Source: SAR86 cluster bacterium (GTDB lineage: Bacteria > Pseudomonadota > Gammaproteobacteria > Magnimaribacterales > D2472). From it: a DNA stretch of 43,105 nt. How positions within the stretch are numbered: position 1 is the stretch's first letter; the number at the start of each line of letters is the position of its first letter. Positions 21,428 through 30,602 of the stretch are shown here, in pieces. Location of the stretch: the NCBI GenBank assembly GCA_004212975.1, contig SHBF01000005.1:1-43105 (forward strand), given 5' to 3'. The translations under genes and the position numbers were made by a program. Below the pieces are notes generated by a model, which made no database searches, had not been told where the DNA came from, and worked only from the letters and a program-made list of their open reading frames with translations.

Positions 21428-21647
21428 AGACCTAACAGAAGCGCTTAAAAACATTATTGAGAAAGAGCTTAAAATTTTTAGCAAGCTAATTCCAAAAGAT
21501 GCAGTTAAAAATATTGAGGATAGTATTTTTCCTCAAATTGAAAAAATTGTAGAACAAAGTGGCTATGTCAAAAAAACAAAATATGAAAATCTTAAAAGAA
21601 TTATTGATAACCTAGAGGAAAGGATCTCTGATTTAGAAAAAAATTAA
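21417..21647 (+). CDS. UbiK/BMFP-like accessory factor
   Basis: 76-aa amphipathic/coiled-coil protein ending KYENLKRIIDNLEERISDLEKN, resembling the UbiK (YqiC) C-terminal coiled coil. Confidence 0.65.
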   Translation: MKDKDLTEALKNIIEKELKIFSKLIPKDAVKNIEDSIFPQIEKIVEQSGYVKKTKYENLKRIIDNLEERISDLEKN

Positions 21648-22231
21648 AGCTGATTTAAGTATGTATCAATTCTTTCAGCATTCATAACAAAAGATGATTT
21701 TAGACTATTTGATGCAGTTTTAATTTCACTCATATTTACTGCCTCACCAACTTGGATAACACCAATCATTGCCATCATTACGTGTGGATCACATTGATAA
21801 ACATATACACCTTCGGTATCTAGAGTAACACTTATATCCATATTCATTTGACCAGACCAAGACTCTGCTCCATCTGGCAGCATTCCATCTATGCTTGCAG
21901 AATTATGAGACATGTCCGATGCTTTGAAATGAATTGTGTCACCTACAGACACTTTTAAAACAGCTGGTTCAAAAATCATTTGCCCGCCTTCACCAGAATT
22001 TAACATTTTTACTGTATGTTCTGATCCTTCTGATAACTCTACTTTCTTAACTGCCGCAGGGGCGACAGCTACAACTGACTGAGATGCTTGTGCTGCACTT
22101 CCACAATCTTGCCCCTCTAGACAAACTTTCACCGGTACAGATAATCTATCAATAACAGCTTGCTCATATTTCTTTCCATTAAATAGAAAGAAAAAACATA
22201 ATGTAACTAATAAAAATTTACTATATTTCAT
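21644..22231 (-). CDS. Pseudoazurin/plastocyanin-like cupredoxin with N-terminal extension
   Basis: Type-1 copper ligands DMSHNS and YQCDPHVMMAMIG; N-terminal signal segment plus IDRLSVPVKVCLEGQDCG linker. Confidence 0.87.
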   Translation of the reverse strand: MKYSKFLLVTLCFFFLFNGKKYEQAVIDRLSVPVKVCLEGQDCGSAAQASQSVVAVAPAAVKKVELSEGSEHTVKMLNSGEGGQMIFEPAVLKVSVGDTIHFKASDMSHNSASIDGMLPDGAESWSGQMNMDISVTLDTEGVYVYQCDPHVMMAMIGVIQVGEAVNMSEIKTASNSLKSSFVMNAERIDTYLNQL

Positions 22232-22238
22232 ATCATTT

Positions 22239-22859
22239 TTAAGAATTAGGCCTTTGAAGTTCTACAACATGATCAACGACTTTCATTATCTTCTCATATG
22301 AACCTCTAGATTCAATAATATATTTACCATCAACTATCATCATAGGTGTTGAGGATACTCTTAACTGTCTGGCTTGTTTGGATGCTCTACTTACCTGCTG
22401 TTTTACAGTGAAAGAATTTAGATATTTAATTGAAACCTCTGGTGCTACTCCAAATTTTTCCAAAAACTCTTGAATAGCCTTCGTATTTGGCAAGAAATTA
22501 CCTTCTTTGTGCATTGTTACAAAAACTGCTGAATGCGTTGAAGGATCCAATTTAAGCGCCTCAACGGCGTAATACAACTTGGCGTGTTCTTGATGAATTT
22601 TGCTCCATGTAACAGGTACTTTTGTAAACTTTATATCTTCTGCTTGACTTGCAGCCCACTTGTTTATAACTGGATCAAACTGATAACAAGCATTGCATCC
22701 ATACCAAAAGGTTTCCATAACCTCGACCACTCCATCTTTTTTTACAGGAAGAGGATTATCAGCAATCCTATAATCAACTCCTAACCTATATTCAGCTTCT
22801 GCAAATGTTGAAATTGTAAAAACTAAAATTGTAAATATTTTTATTAATTTTTCTTTCAT
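22239..22859 (-). CDS. dsbA: Thiol:disulfide interchange protein DsbA
   Basis: Signal peptide; FWYGCNACYQFDP (CxxC); cis-Pro region SSTPMMIVDGKY. Confidence 0.93.
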   Translation of the reverse strand: MKEKLIKIFTILVFTISTFAEAEYRLGVDYRIADNPLPVKKDGVVEVMETFWYGCNACYQFDPVINKWAASQAEDIKFTKVPVTWSKIHQEHAKLYYAVEALKLDPSTHSAVFVTMHKEGNFLPNTKAIQEFLEKFGVAPEVSIKYLNSFTVKQQVSRASKQARQLRVSSTPMMIVDGKYIIESRGSYEKIMKVVDHVVELQRPNS

Positions 22860-23521
22860 TGATAAAGTCCATGCATATAATTTGCTAATGCATCTATTTC
22901 GTAATCTGTTAGATTTGCTGCAATAGATTGCATCACTAATGAGGATTCTCCACTATTTCTTTCTTTTGATCGATATGCCTTAAGTGTAGAAGTTAAATAA
23001 CCGACCTGTTGTCCAGCTACTGAAGGGTAGCCTGCCAAACTATTACCCTGACCATATACTGCATGACATGATGTGCATGCTGGGATTTGTTTTTTAATAT
23101 TTCCAAACCTATATAATTGCGTTCCCAATGCCAAAAGCTCTTCATCATTTTTGGCCTGTCCAGTTGTGCTGTTATATTGAGAATAAAAAGCAGCGATATG
23201 TTTTAAATCATCATCGCTTAATGTTTGCAGGTATGGTGTAACTGACATCATTAAAGCATTCATTCTTGCTCCGTCTCTAAAGTATTTAAGTTGCTCATAA
23301 AGATATCTTTGATTCTGTCCTGAAAGCTTGGGCCAATCGGTACTAATACTATTTCCATCAACGCCATGACATGCAGCACAAGAGTCTACTAATTGAGCTC
23401 CCACGCTTGCGTCTCCAGAAATAAAAGTTTCTGGCAATTTCATTTCTTTAGATTTATCATCAGCAGCATTTACATCAACTGAGAGGACAAAAAAAATAAA
23501 ATATAGTAATGAATACTTCAT
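22856..23521 (-). CDS. Cytochrome c4-type diheme cytochrome c
   Basis: Two CXXCH motifs, CAACHG and CTSCH, in a signal-peptide-bearing protein. Confidence 0.93.
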   Translation of the reverse strand: MKYSLLYFIFFVLSVDVNAADDKSKEMKLPETFISGDASVGAQLVDSCAACHGVDGNSISTDWPKLSGQNQRYLYEQLKYFRDGARMNALMMSVTPYLQTLSDDDLKHIAAFYSQYNSTTGQAKNDEELLALGTQLYRFGNIKKQIPACTSCHAVYGQGNSLAGYPSVAGQQVGYLTSTLKAYRSKERNSGESSLVMQSIAANLTDYEIDALANYMHGLYQ

Positions 23522-23589
23522 TGAATATATAAATGTGTGTCTTGTTGATGTGTATTATAAACATAGGTTGATATGATATAAACGATTAA

Positions 23590-24171
23590 ATGAAAAACCT
23601 TTTTAAAAAAACAGAGTTTGTTTTTGGTGTAACAAGCTATAAAAATCTACCTGAAGATATTGGGTATGAAATTTTGCTAGCAGGAAGATCGAATGCTGGA
23701 AAATCTAGTGCATTGAATGTTCTAACTGATAATAAAAAACTAGCAAGAATTAGTAAGACTCCCGGTAGAACAACAGAAATTAATTTCTTTAAAGTAAATG
23801 AAAATTTGAAGCTTTTGGATTTACCTGGATATGGATTTGCAAAGTCTAGTAAAGCAAAAAAACAAGACTGGGGACCATTGTTGGGACAATACTTTCAAAA
23901 ACGACAAGCTCTCACCGCAGTCATTATATTTATGGATATTCGTCATCCTCTGAAAGAAAGCGACTGGGACATGATTCAGCTTTGCAGAGATTTCAATGTT
24001 CCTTTTCTACCAGTTCTTACAAAAAGCGATAAATTATCAAACAATAAAATTGCAACTACTGTTAAAAATGTTAAAACTAAAATTCACGAAGTAGATGCTT
24101 TGGCTATTTCGTCCCAAAATGGAACAGGTTTTGACAAGTTTTCTGCTGAAATATTAAAATTTATTCAATAA
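23590..24171 (+). CDS. engB: Ribosome biogenesis GTP-binding protein EngB/YsxC
   Basis: AGRSNAGKSSALNVL, TPGRTTEINFF, DLPGYGFA, TKSDKL. Confidence 0.97.
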   Translation: MKNLFKKTEFVFGVTSYKNLPEDIGYEILLAGRSNAGKSSALNVLTDNKKLARISKTPGRTTEINFFKVNENLKLLDLPGYGFAKSSKAKKQDWGPLLGQYFQKRQALTAVIIFMDIRHPLKESDWDMIQLCRDFNVPFLPVLTKSDKLSNNKIATTVKNVKTKIHEVDALAISSQNGTGFDKFSAEILKFIQ

Positions 24172-24674
24172 TGTTAGATTATCAAAATCAAGACTGTGAC
24201 CTTACATTGGAAGAGGCTTTAGATTGTTATTACAACTCTTTCCCTGATACTAAAGAAATATTTGAAGATAATAAGGATTCTGGAACTCTTCTAAGAGATC
24301 ATGACTGTACTCATGTAATTTTTGGCCTGGATATATCTTTAGAGCAAGAGTCAATTCTTGATACCTGGGTATTATGGGGTAGTAAATGGGAACTAAAATA
24401 TATATTAGGCTATCAAAAGCTCCCTCAGATAAAGCAACTATATAAGGACTTGATAAAAGAAATAGGATATTTTGGATTAATTAAAATTATTTGGAAGCTC
24501 GGTGGAATTAAAAGAAAGGTGATATTTAGTGCCTTAAAGATGAAAAAAAAATGGCCATTTAAAATGCCCGAAGAGTATCTCTCAATGAAAGTTTCAGATC
24601 TAAGAGAAATGCATGGTATCAAAGTTCTTCTTCCAGAGGAAATGAATTACGTTCCATTAGAAAGAGCTAATTAA
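24171..24674 (+). CDS. Coq4-like protein (putative ubiquinone biosynthesis factor)
   Basis: Motif HDCTH-VIFGLDISLEQ-E matches HDxxH-x11-E exactly; C-terminal PEEYLSMKVSDLREMHGI resembles the Coq4 C-terminus. Confidence 0.6.
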   Translation: MLDYQNQDCDLTLEEALDCYYNSFPDTKEIFEDNKDSGTLLRDHDCTHVIFGLDISLEQESILDTWVLWGSKWELKYILGYQKLPQIKQLYKDLIKEIGYFGLIKIIWKLGGIKRKVIFSALKMKKKWPFKMPEEYLSMKVSDLREMHGIKVLLPEEMNYVPLERAN

Positions 24675-25580
24675 TTGAAACGAATTTTCTTTCTTTTATC
24701 AATATTTATTCTTATTCCAGTTTGCTTGTATCTCACTCTTGATAGAGAAAACATTGATATAAATGAATTTAGACTAAACTCTGGATATGAAGAAGTTAGG
24801 TTAAGTGATGGTATAACCTCTTATAAAGACATTGGAGATAAAAATAATAAAGTTATTGTTTTGGTTCATGGTGCCACTTTTGGATCACTGGCATACGAGG
24901 AATATGTAAATGTCTTTATTAAAAATAATTATAGAGTAATAACCTATGATCAATATGGTAGAGGTTATTCAGATAGAATAAATAGTAACGTAAGCATTGA
25001 GCTTATGGAAAGACAACTTAAAGAGCTGATTGAGCATTGTAAAGTTGAAGATGTAATATTATATGGTGTCTCTTTTGGTGCTGCAGTTGTAGCTAAATAT
25101 TCCGCAAATAATCCAGAAAACATTAGTTTCATTGGTTATCAAGTTCCACTTATTAATTCTGAGAATATACCACTCTTATCAATAGTAAAGATTCCTTTAT
25201 ATGGTGACTTGTTAATAAGAGGATTTTTAGTTCCTGGTGTTTTAAAAAGAATAGAAGAGTATGAAGATTTAATGAGTAAAAAACTCCTAGATCATTACAT
25301 TGGACAATTTAATGTTAAAGGAACTGAAAAATTTTTTAAAAGATTTTTTTTAGGGAATGCCACAGGAAATAGGCTTGAAGATCATAGAATTATAGGAAAT
25401 AAGTCTATACCAAGTTATTTTGCATATGCAGAAGATGATGCTGAAATAGATTCTAAGCTGGTTGAAGAAACAATTAAAAAATATCAAAATCCAATAGTTA
25501 AGAAATATTCTGGTGGTCATTTTTTTGCATCTGGTATAGAAAGAGAGGTTGCTCAGGAATTCATTGACAGTATTAAGTGA
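24675..25580 (+). CDS. Alpha/beta hydrolase
   Basis: LVHGATFGS oxyanion region, nucleophile elbow GVSFGAA, late GGHFF; N-terminal membrane/signal segment; TTG start. Confidence 0.88.
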   Translation: MKRIFFLLSIFILIPVCLYLTLDRENIDINEFRLNSGYEEVRLSDGITSYKDIGDKNNKVIVLVHGATFGSLAYEEYVNVFIKNNYRVITYDQYGRGYSDRINSNVSIELMERQLKELIEHCKVEDVILYGVSFGAAVVAKYSANNPENISFIGYQVPLINSENIPLLSIVKIPLYGDLLIRGFLVPGVLKRIEEYEDLMSKKLLDHYIGQFNVKGTEKFFKRFFLGNATGNRLEDHRIIGNKSIPSYFAYAEDDAEIDSKLVEETIKKYQNPIVKKYSGGHFFASGIEREVAQEFIDSIK

Positions 25581-25589
25581 TATGTCAGT

Positions 25590-28262
25590 TTAGTGAGCTT
25601 CATTCCAGTTATAACCAATAGCAGCTTCAGCTATTAAAGGAATATTTAATTTAACAGTTTTCTCCATAGTGTCTTTCATTTTTTGCATGACCATATCAGC
25701 GTTATCTTTTGGACACTCAAAAACTAATTCATCGTGAACCTGCATAATCATTTTTACTTCTTTCATTTCGTTTAATAAGAGCTCATCAATGTCAAGCATA
25801 GCCTTCTTAATAATATCTGCTGCTGAACCTTGAAGCGGAGCGTTAATAGCAGCCCTTTCAGCTGCTTGTCTTCTTAAACCATTTGCTGCATTTATTTCAT
25901 TTAGATAAAGTCGTCTGCCCATGATCGTTTCAACAAACTTATCTTCCTTTGCTTTTGCTTTTATATTATCCATATAATCCCGAACACCTGTATATCTCGC
26001 AAAATATGTATCTAAATATTCTTGTGCTTCGCCTCTTGGAATTCCAAGTTGTCTTGTCAATCCAAAAGCAGACATTCCATACATTAACCCAAAATTAATC
26101 GCTTTAGCGCTTCTTCTTTGATCTTGAGAAACATCTTCAATTGAAACTCCAAAAACCTCAGCCGCTGTTGAAGAATGAACGTCAATATCATTATTAAATG
26201 CGTTGGTTAAATTTTTATCATCTGATAAGTGAGCCATTATCCTAAGTTCTATTTGAGAGTAATCTGCTGATATTAATATATTGCCTTTCTCAGGAACAAA
26301 AGCCTCTCTAATTCTTCTGCCTTCAGCAGTTTTTATAGGTATATTTTGTAAATTTGGTTCAGTAGATGACAGCCTACCAGTTGAAGTTACGGCTTGTTGA
26401 TATGATGTATGAATTCTTTTTGTCTTAGGATTTTCAATATTTATTAAACTATCTGTATAAGTAGACTTTAATTTTGCTAGCGTCCTATATTGCAGAATAA
26501 TTTTTGGCAATTCGTATTCTTCAGATAATCTTTGAAGTGTGTCCTCATTTGTAGATGGTTGGCCTTTGGGTGTTTTTTTTAGCACAGGTAATCCTAATTT
26601 TTCATATAGTATTTCTAGAAGTTGCTTTGGAGAATCTAAATTAAATTCTTCACCGGCAATCTTAAAGGCTGCAGAAGATAATTCATCAATCTTTTCACTC
26701 AACTCCTTTGAATGGCTGGCTAATTTTTTCTTATCAATTTTTGCACCATTTTGCTCAACTCTTGATAAAACATGAACAAGCGGATATTCAAGATCCTCGA
26801 GTAACTTTTGCTGAATGGGCTTTTCTTTTAGCAATGGAGATAACACGTTATATAGTCTTAAAGTAATATCTGCATCCTCAGCAGCATAATCAGTGGCTAC
26901 ATCTAATTTAACCTGGGCAAAACTTATTTGTTTGGAGGCAGTTCCAGTTACATCGGTGTATTTTGTAGTTGTATAGTTTAAATAATAATCAGCGAGTCTA
27001 TCCATACCATGTCTTGTGGCTGTACTATTTAATACATATGACATTAACATTGTGTCTGCCAAAAACTTTGTTATGTTAATACCGTGTCTTGATAATATTG
27101 GGATATCAAATTTTAGATTCTGTCCAACAATCTTATCTTGATTTTTTTCTATAGCAGGGCCAAGGACTGTGATCACCTCATCCATGGATAATTGTTCTGG
27201 GCAGCCTTCATAATCATGTCCAATTGGAATATAACAACCTTCGTTTTCTGCTACTGAGAGAGATATCCCTAACATGTTAGCAGAAACAGTTTGGACAGAA
27301 TCTGTTTCAGTATCCATTGCAAAGGCTTTTGATTTCTTTATTTTATTAATCCAGGAATTAAGATCTTTCTTGCTAAGGACTGTTTGATATTTTCCATTTT
27401 TTTTAGGAGCCTGCTCATCTTTATCTTTGTTTGTTGGTGCAAATTCTAAATCTTTAAAAATTTTATCTAGCTCTTCTTGGTTTGGATTTAGTTTTAAAAG
27501 ATCTTCAAACTTTAAATTTAAATCAACATCTTCCTTTAAGGAAACAAGGTCAACGTTTCTTTGAAGTTCACTTAAGCTATTTCTTAAATTATCTCCAACA
27601 ACTCCTTTTATCAAGTCAGCATTTTTTATAACTCCATCCAAATTGCTATATTCATTGAGCCACTTTGCAGCAGTTTTTTGACCTACTTTTGGAACACCTG
27701 GGATGTTATCTGATGAATCACCAACAAGAGCTAACATATCTCTTATTTGATTAGGTTTTACACCAAACTTTTCAAATACTTTTTCCTCATTAAAAATTTC
27801 ATGCTTCATAGTATTCATTAAAGTTGTATCTGGATCTTCAACAAGTTGCATTAAATCTTTATCTAAGGATGAAACAACACATTTATATTGGGCATCTTTA
27901 GCCATTCTAGTTATTGTTGCTATAACATCATCTGCTTCAACACCTTCGATTTCTATAAGTGGGAATCCTATAGCTCTACAAATTGATTTGACTGGATCTA
28001 ATTGCAATCGAAGTTCATCAGGCATAGGGGGCCTGTTAGCTTTGTATTCCGAATAAATTTCGTTTCTAAAAGTTTTTCCTTTTGCATCAAATACAACAAT
28101 GATAGGCGAGCCTTCACTGTCTTTTTTTAAATTCATGAGCATATTTGTAACGCCTTTTACTGCGCCAGTTGGCTGTCCTTTTGAAGTGCTTAGTGGTGGC
28201 ATAGCATGAAAAGCTCTATATAAATAAGACGATCCATCTATGATAAAAATTCTATTTTTCAT
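25590..28262 (-). CDS. polA: DNA polymerase I (5' nuclease, 3'-5' exonuclease and polymerase domains)
   Basis: DGSSYLYRAFHA, AMDTETDS exonuclease motif, DYSQIELRIMAHLS, QVHDELVFE. Confidence 0.98.
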   Translation of the reverse strand: MKNRIFIIDGSSYLYRAFHAMPPLSTSKGQPTGAVKGVTNMLMNLKKDSEGSPIIVVFDAKGKTFRNEIYSEYKANRPPMPDELRLQLDPVKSICRAIGFPLIEIEGVEADDVIATITRMAKDAQYKCVVSSLDKDLMQLVEDPDTTLMNTMKHEIFNEEKVFEKFGVKPNQIRDMLALVGDSSDNIPGVPKVGQKTAAKWLNEYSNLDGVIKNADLIKGVVGDNLRNSLSELQRNVDLVSLKEDVDLNLKFEDLLKLNPNQEELDKIFKDLEFAPTNKDKDEQAPKKNGKYQTVLSKKDLNSWINKIKKSKAFAMDTETDSVQTVSANMLGISLSVAENEGCYIPIGHDYEGCPEQLSMDEVITVLGPAIEKNQDKIVGQNLKFDIPILSRHGINITKFLADTMLMSYVLNSTATRHGMDRLADYYLNYTTTKYTDVTGTASKQISFAQVKLDVATDYAAEDADITLRLYNVLSPLLKEKPIQQKLLEDLEYPLVHVLSRVEQNGAKIDKKKLASHSKELSEKIDELSSAAFKIAGEEFNLDSPKQLLEILYEKLGLPVLKKTPKGQPSTNEDTLQRLSEEYELPKIILQYRTLAKLKSTYTDSLINIENPKTKRIHTSYQQAVTSTGRLSSTEPNLQNIPIKTAEGRRIREAFVPEKGNILISADYSQIELRIMAHLSDDKNLTNAFNNDIDVHSSTAAEVFGVSIEDVSQDQRRSAKAINFGLMYGMSAFGLTRQLGIPRGEAQEYLDTYFARYTGVRDYMDNIKAKAKEDKFVETIMGRRLYLNEINAANGLRRQAAERAAINAPLQGSAADIIKKAMLDIDELLLNEMKEVKMIMQVHDELVFECPKDNADMVMQKMKDTMEKTVKLNIPLIAEAAIGYNWNEAH

Positions 28263-28325
28263 GTTTAGCTTTTATATAATGTATTATGACTCTTGTTTTT
28301 CTATAATGGAAAAAATTAAAGAAAA

Positions 28326-28844
28326 ATGTACAACAAAATATCAGCAATTGTTAAAAATATTTTCCAAAACTATTTTGAACTGTCGGTTATGTTTTCTGCT
28401 TTAGCAATAATTTTTGCAGCGATAATAATGGACCAGGTTATGTATTTACAGGCCTGTCCCTTATGTATACTTACTAGATATGTTTTTGGATTAGTGGCAA
28501 TTTCTGGGTTGCTTGGATATTTAATTAATAAGCAGTTTATAAGTGCTATATTAATTACAATTTCTTCTTTGATTGGATTATTCGTAACCTCAAGACAAAT
28601 ATATATTCAAAGCATGTCTTTGGATGAATTGGTCAACCTATCAGGTTGTGGAATGCCTTTTCATGCTCAAGTAGATTATTTTGGACTTATTGAAGCTATA
28701 AATAGAACGCTTGCCGGTGGCCCAAGTTGTGCTGAGGATGGGTGGAGATTTATTTTTAACTTTGCAGAGTATGGCTTTATATTTTTTGCAACTTACCTAA
28801 TTGCTACAATTTTTAAGTATAGAGGTTTGATTAAATTAGCCTAA
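28326..28844 (+). CDS. dsbB: Disulfide bond formation protein DsbB
   Basis: Four TM-like segments, CPLC motif in YLQACPLCILTRY and a second cysteine pair (SGCGMPF, GPSCAEDGW). Confidence 0.9.
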   Translation: MYNKISAIVKNIFQNYFELSVMFSALAIIFAAIIMDQVMYLQACPLCILTRYVFGLVAISGLLGYLINKQFISAILITISSLIGLFVTSRQIYIQSMSLDELVNLSGCGMPFHAQVDYFGLIEAINRTLAGGPSCAEDGWRFIFNFAEYGFIFFATYLIATIFKYRGLIKLA

Positions 28845-28847
28845 CTT

Positions 28848-28870
28848 TGTAGCATAACTACATATTTTTA
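28848..28870 (+). terminator. Weak candidate intrinsic terminator after dsbB
   Basis: TGTAG-CATAA-CTACA hairpin followed by TATTTTTA, 4 nt after the dsbB stop. Confidence 0.3.
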
Positions 28871-28958
28871 TCTCTCTTAACCCTATTAATATAAAGAATT
28901 TATAGATTATTGACTTAATAATGTTTTAATTTTTTAATGCACTACATAGTAATTCAAT

Positions 28959-29053
28959 ATATTGCTAACGAATAAAATATTATAGGTACATAATTATCAC
29001 CTCAACATATATAATTATTCCCCCCAAGTACCTATAATATTTGTTAGTAATAT
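28959..29053 (+). promoter_or_regulatory. Long imperfect inverted repeat / predicted leader hairpin overlapping the pckA start codon
   Basis: 28959-28989 ATATTGCTAACGAATAAAATATTATAGGTAC pairs with 29028-29053 GTACCTATAATATTTGTTAGTAATAT: 15 bp perfect, 5-nt bulge, 11 bp including one G-U; 38-nt loop. Confidence 0.75.
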
Positions 29054-30602
29054 GAACACCCAACCAAATACTTCGGAAGCTTTAAGCTTGAGCAATGAAG
29101 AGCTTATACAAGAAGCTGTAAATAACGATGAGGGTGTTATTGCTTCTAATGGTGCATTTTCAACATCTACTGGAGAAAGAACCGGAAGAAGCCCTAATGA
29201 CAGATTTATTGTTAAAGAAGCAGGAACAAAAAATCTTATAGATTGGGGTGAAATTAACAAGCCTTTTGAAGAAGAAAAATTTGATGCATTGTGGAATAAA
29301 GTTGAAACATATCTAGCTGAAAAAAATAGATATATTTCTAACGTTCATGTGGGTTCTCATGATGAGCATTATTTGCCAGTTAAAGTTACAACAGAAACTG
29401 CGTGGCATTCTTTATTTTCTAGACTTATTTTTGTAGCTACCGATGATTATAATCCGGCCAATAAGCAGGAGTGGCAGATAATAAGTGCTGCTAATTTTGT
29501 TTGCGACCCCTCTGAAGACGGAACAAATTCTGATGGTTGTGTGATTATAAATTTTGCAAAAAGAAAAGTTATTCTTGCTGGTATGAAATATGCAGGTGAA
29601 ATGAAAAAATCTATGTTTTCCGTCCAAAATTTTCTACTTCCAGAAAAAGGTGTTCTGCCAATGCATTGCTCTGCAAATGTAAATTCTAATGGAAACGTAG
29701 CTTTATTTTTTGGTTTATCTGGTACAGGAAAAACTACGCTATCAGCTGATCCTAAATGTTCACTCATAGGAGATGATGAACATGGATGGAGCAAAGGCTC
29801 AGTTTTTAACTTTGAAGGCGGGTGTTATGCAAAAACAATTAATTTAACTGAAGAAAATGAACCTGTAATTTATAAAGCTATCAAACATGGAAGTGTTATA
29901 GAGAATGTTTTTATAAATGAAGATGGCGCGCCTGACTATAGTAATACTTCGCTTTCTGAAAATGGAAGATGTTGTTATCCAAGGTCTCACATTGAGGATG
30001 CTGTTGAAAGCAATGCAGCTGGCGAGCCAAAAACAGTTATTTTTTTAACTTGTGATCTTACAGGTCTTATACCCCCTGTCTCATTATTATCTAAAGAAGC
30101 AGCTGCATATCATTTTTTGAGTGGATATACAGCTAAAGTTGGTTCAACTGAAATGGGATCAGGGTCTGATATAGAATCGACTTTTTCAACGTGTTTTGGA
30201 GCGCCGTTTTTTCCGAGGCCTGCAAATGAATATGCAGAGCTTTTAATGGAACGCATTGAAAATTTTAATTCTAAGGTTTTTCTTGTAAACACCGGTTGGA
30301 CTGGAGGGCCTTATGGAGTAGGGTCTAGATTTAAGATACCCACAACGAGAAGAATTGTTAACGCAATTCAGGATGGTGAGCTTGATAATGTTGAAACAAC
30401 AACTGTTCCTGGATTAAATCTATCTGTACCCATAAAAGTTGATGGAGTAGATACTGAATTACTAAATCCAATTAATACATGGAAAAATAAAGATCAGTAC
30501 GAAAAATATCTTTCAGAATTAATTACAAAATTTCAAGAAAACTTCAAAAAATTTAATGCAAAGCCTGAAATAGTAAAAGCTGGTCCAGGGTTTAATGACT
30601 AA
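29052..30602 (+). CDS. pckA: Phosphoenolpyruvate carboxykinase (ATP)
   Basis: [47 protein letters not shown]. Confidence 0.97.
   Translation: MNTQPNTSEALSLSNEELIQEAVNNDEGVIASNGAFSTSTGERTGRSPNDRFIVKEAGTKNLIDWGEINKPFEEEKFDALWNKVETYLAEKNRYISNVHVGSHDEHYLPVKVTTETAWHSLFSRLIFVATDDYNPANKQEWQIISAANFVCDPSEDGTNSDGCVIINFAKRKVILAGMKYAGEMKKSMFSVQNFLLPEKGVLPMHCSANVNSNGNVALFFGLSGTGKTTLSADPKCSLIGDDEHGWSKGSVFNFEGGCYAKTINLTEENEPVIYKAIKHGSVIENVFINEDGAPDYSNTSLSENGRCCYPRSHIEDAVESNAAGEPKTVIFLTCDLTGLIPPVSLLSKEAAAYHFLSGYTAKVGSTEMGSGSDIESTFSTCFGAPFFPRPANEYAELLMERIENFNSKVFLVNTGWTGGPYGVGSRFKIPTTRRIVNAIQDGELDNVETTTVPGLNLSVPIKVDGVDTELLNPINTWKNKDQYEKYLSELITKFQENFKKFNAKPEIVKAGPGFND

Noticed and set aside
29447-29794. 115-aa minus-strand ORF (and overlapping 29412-29627) antisense to pckA
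   Set aside because: Shadow ORFs over the conserved kinase motifs of pckA
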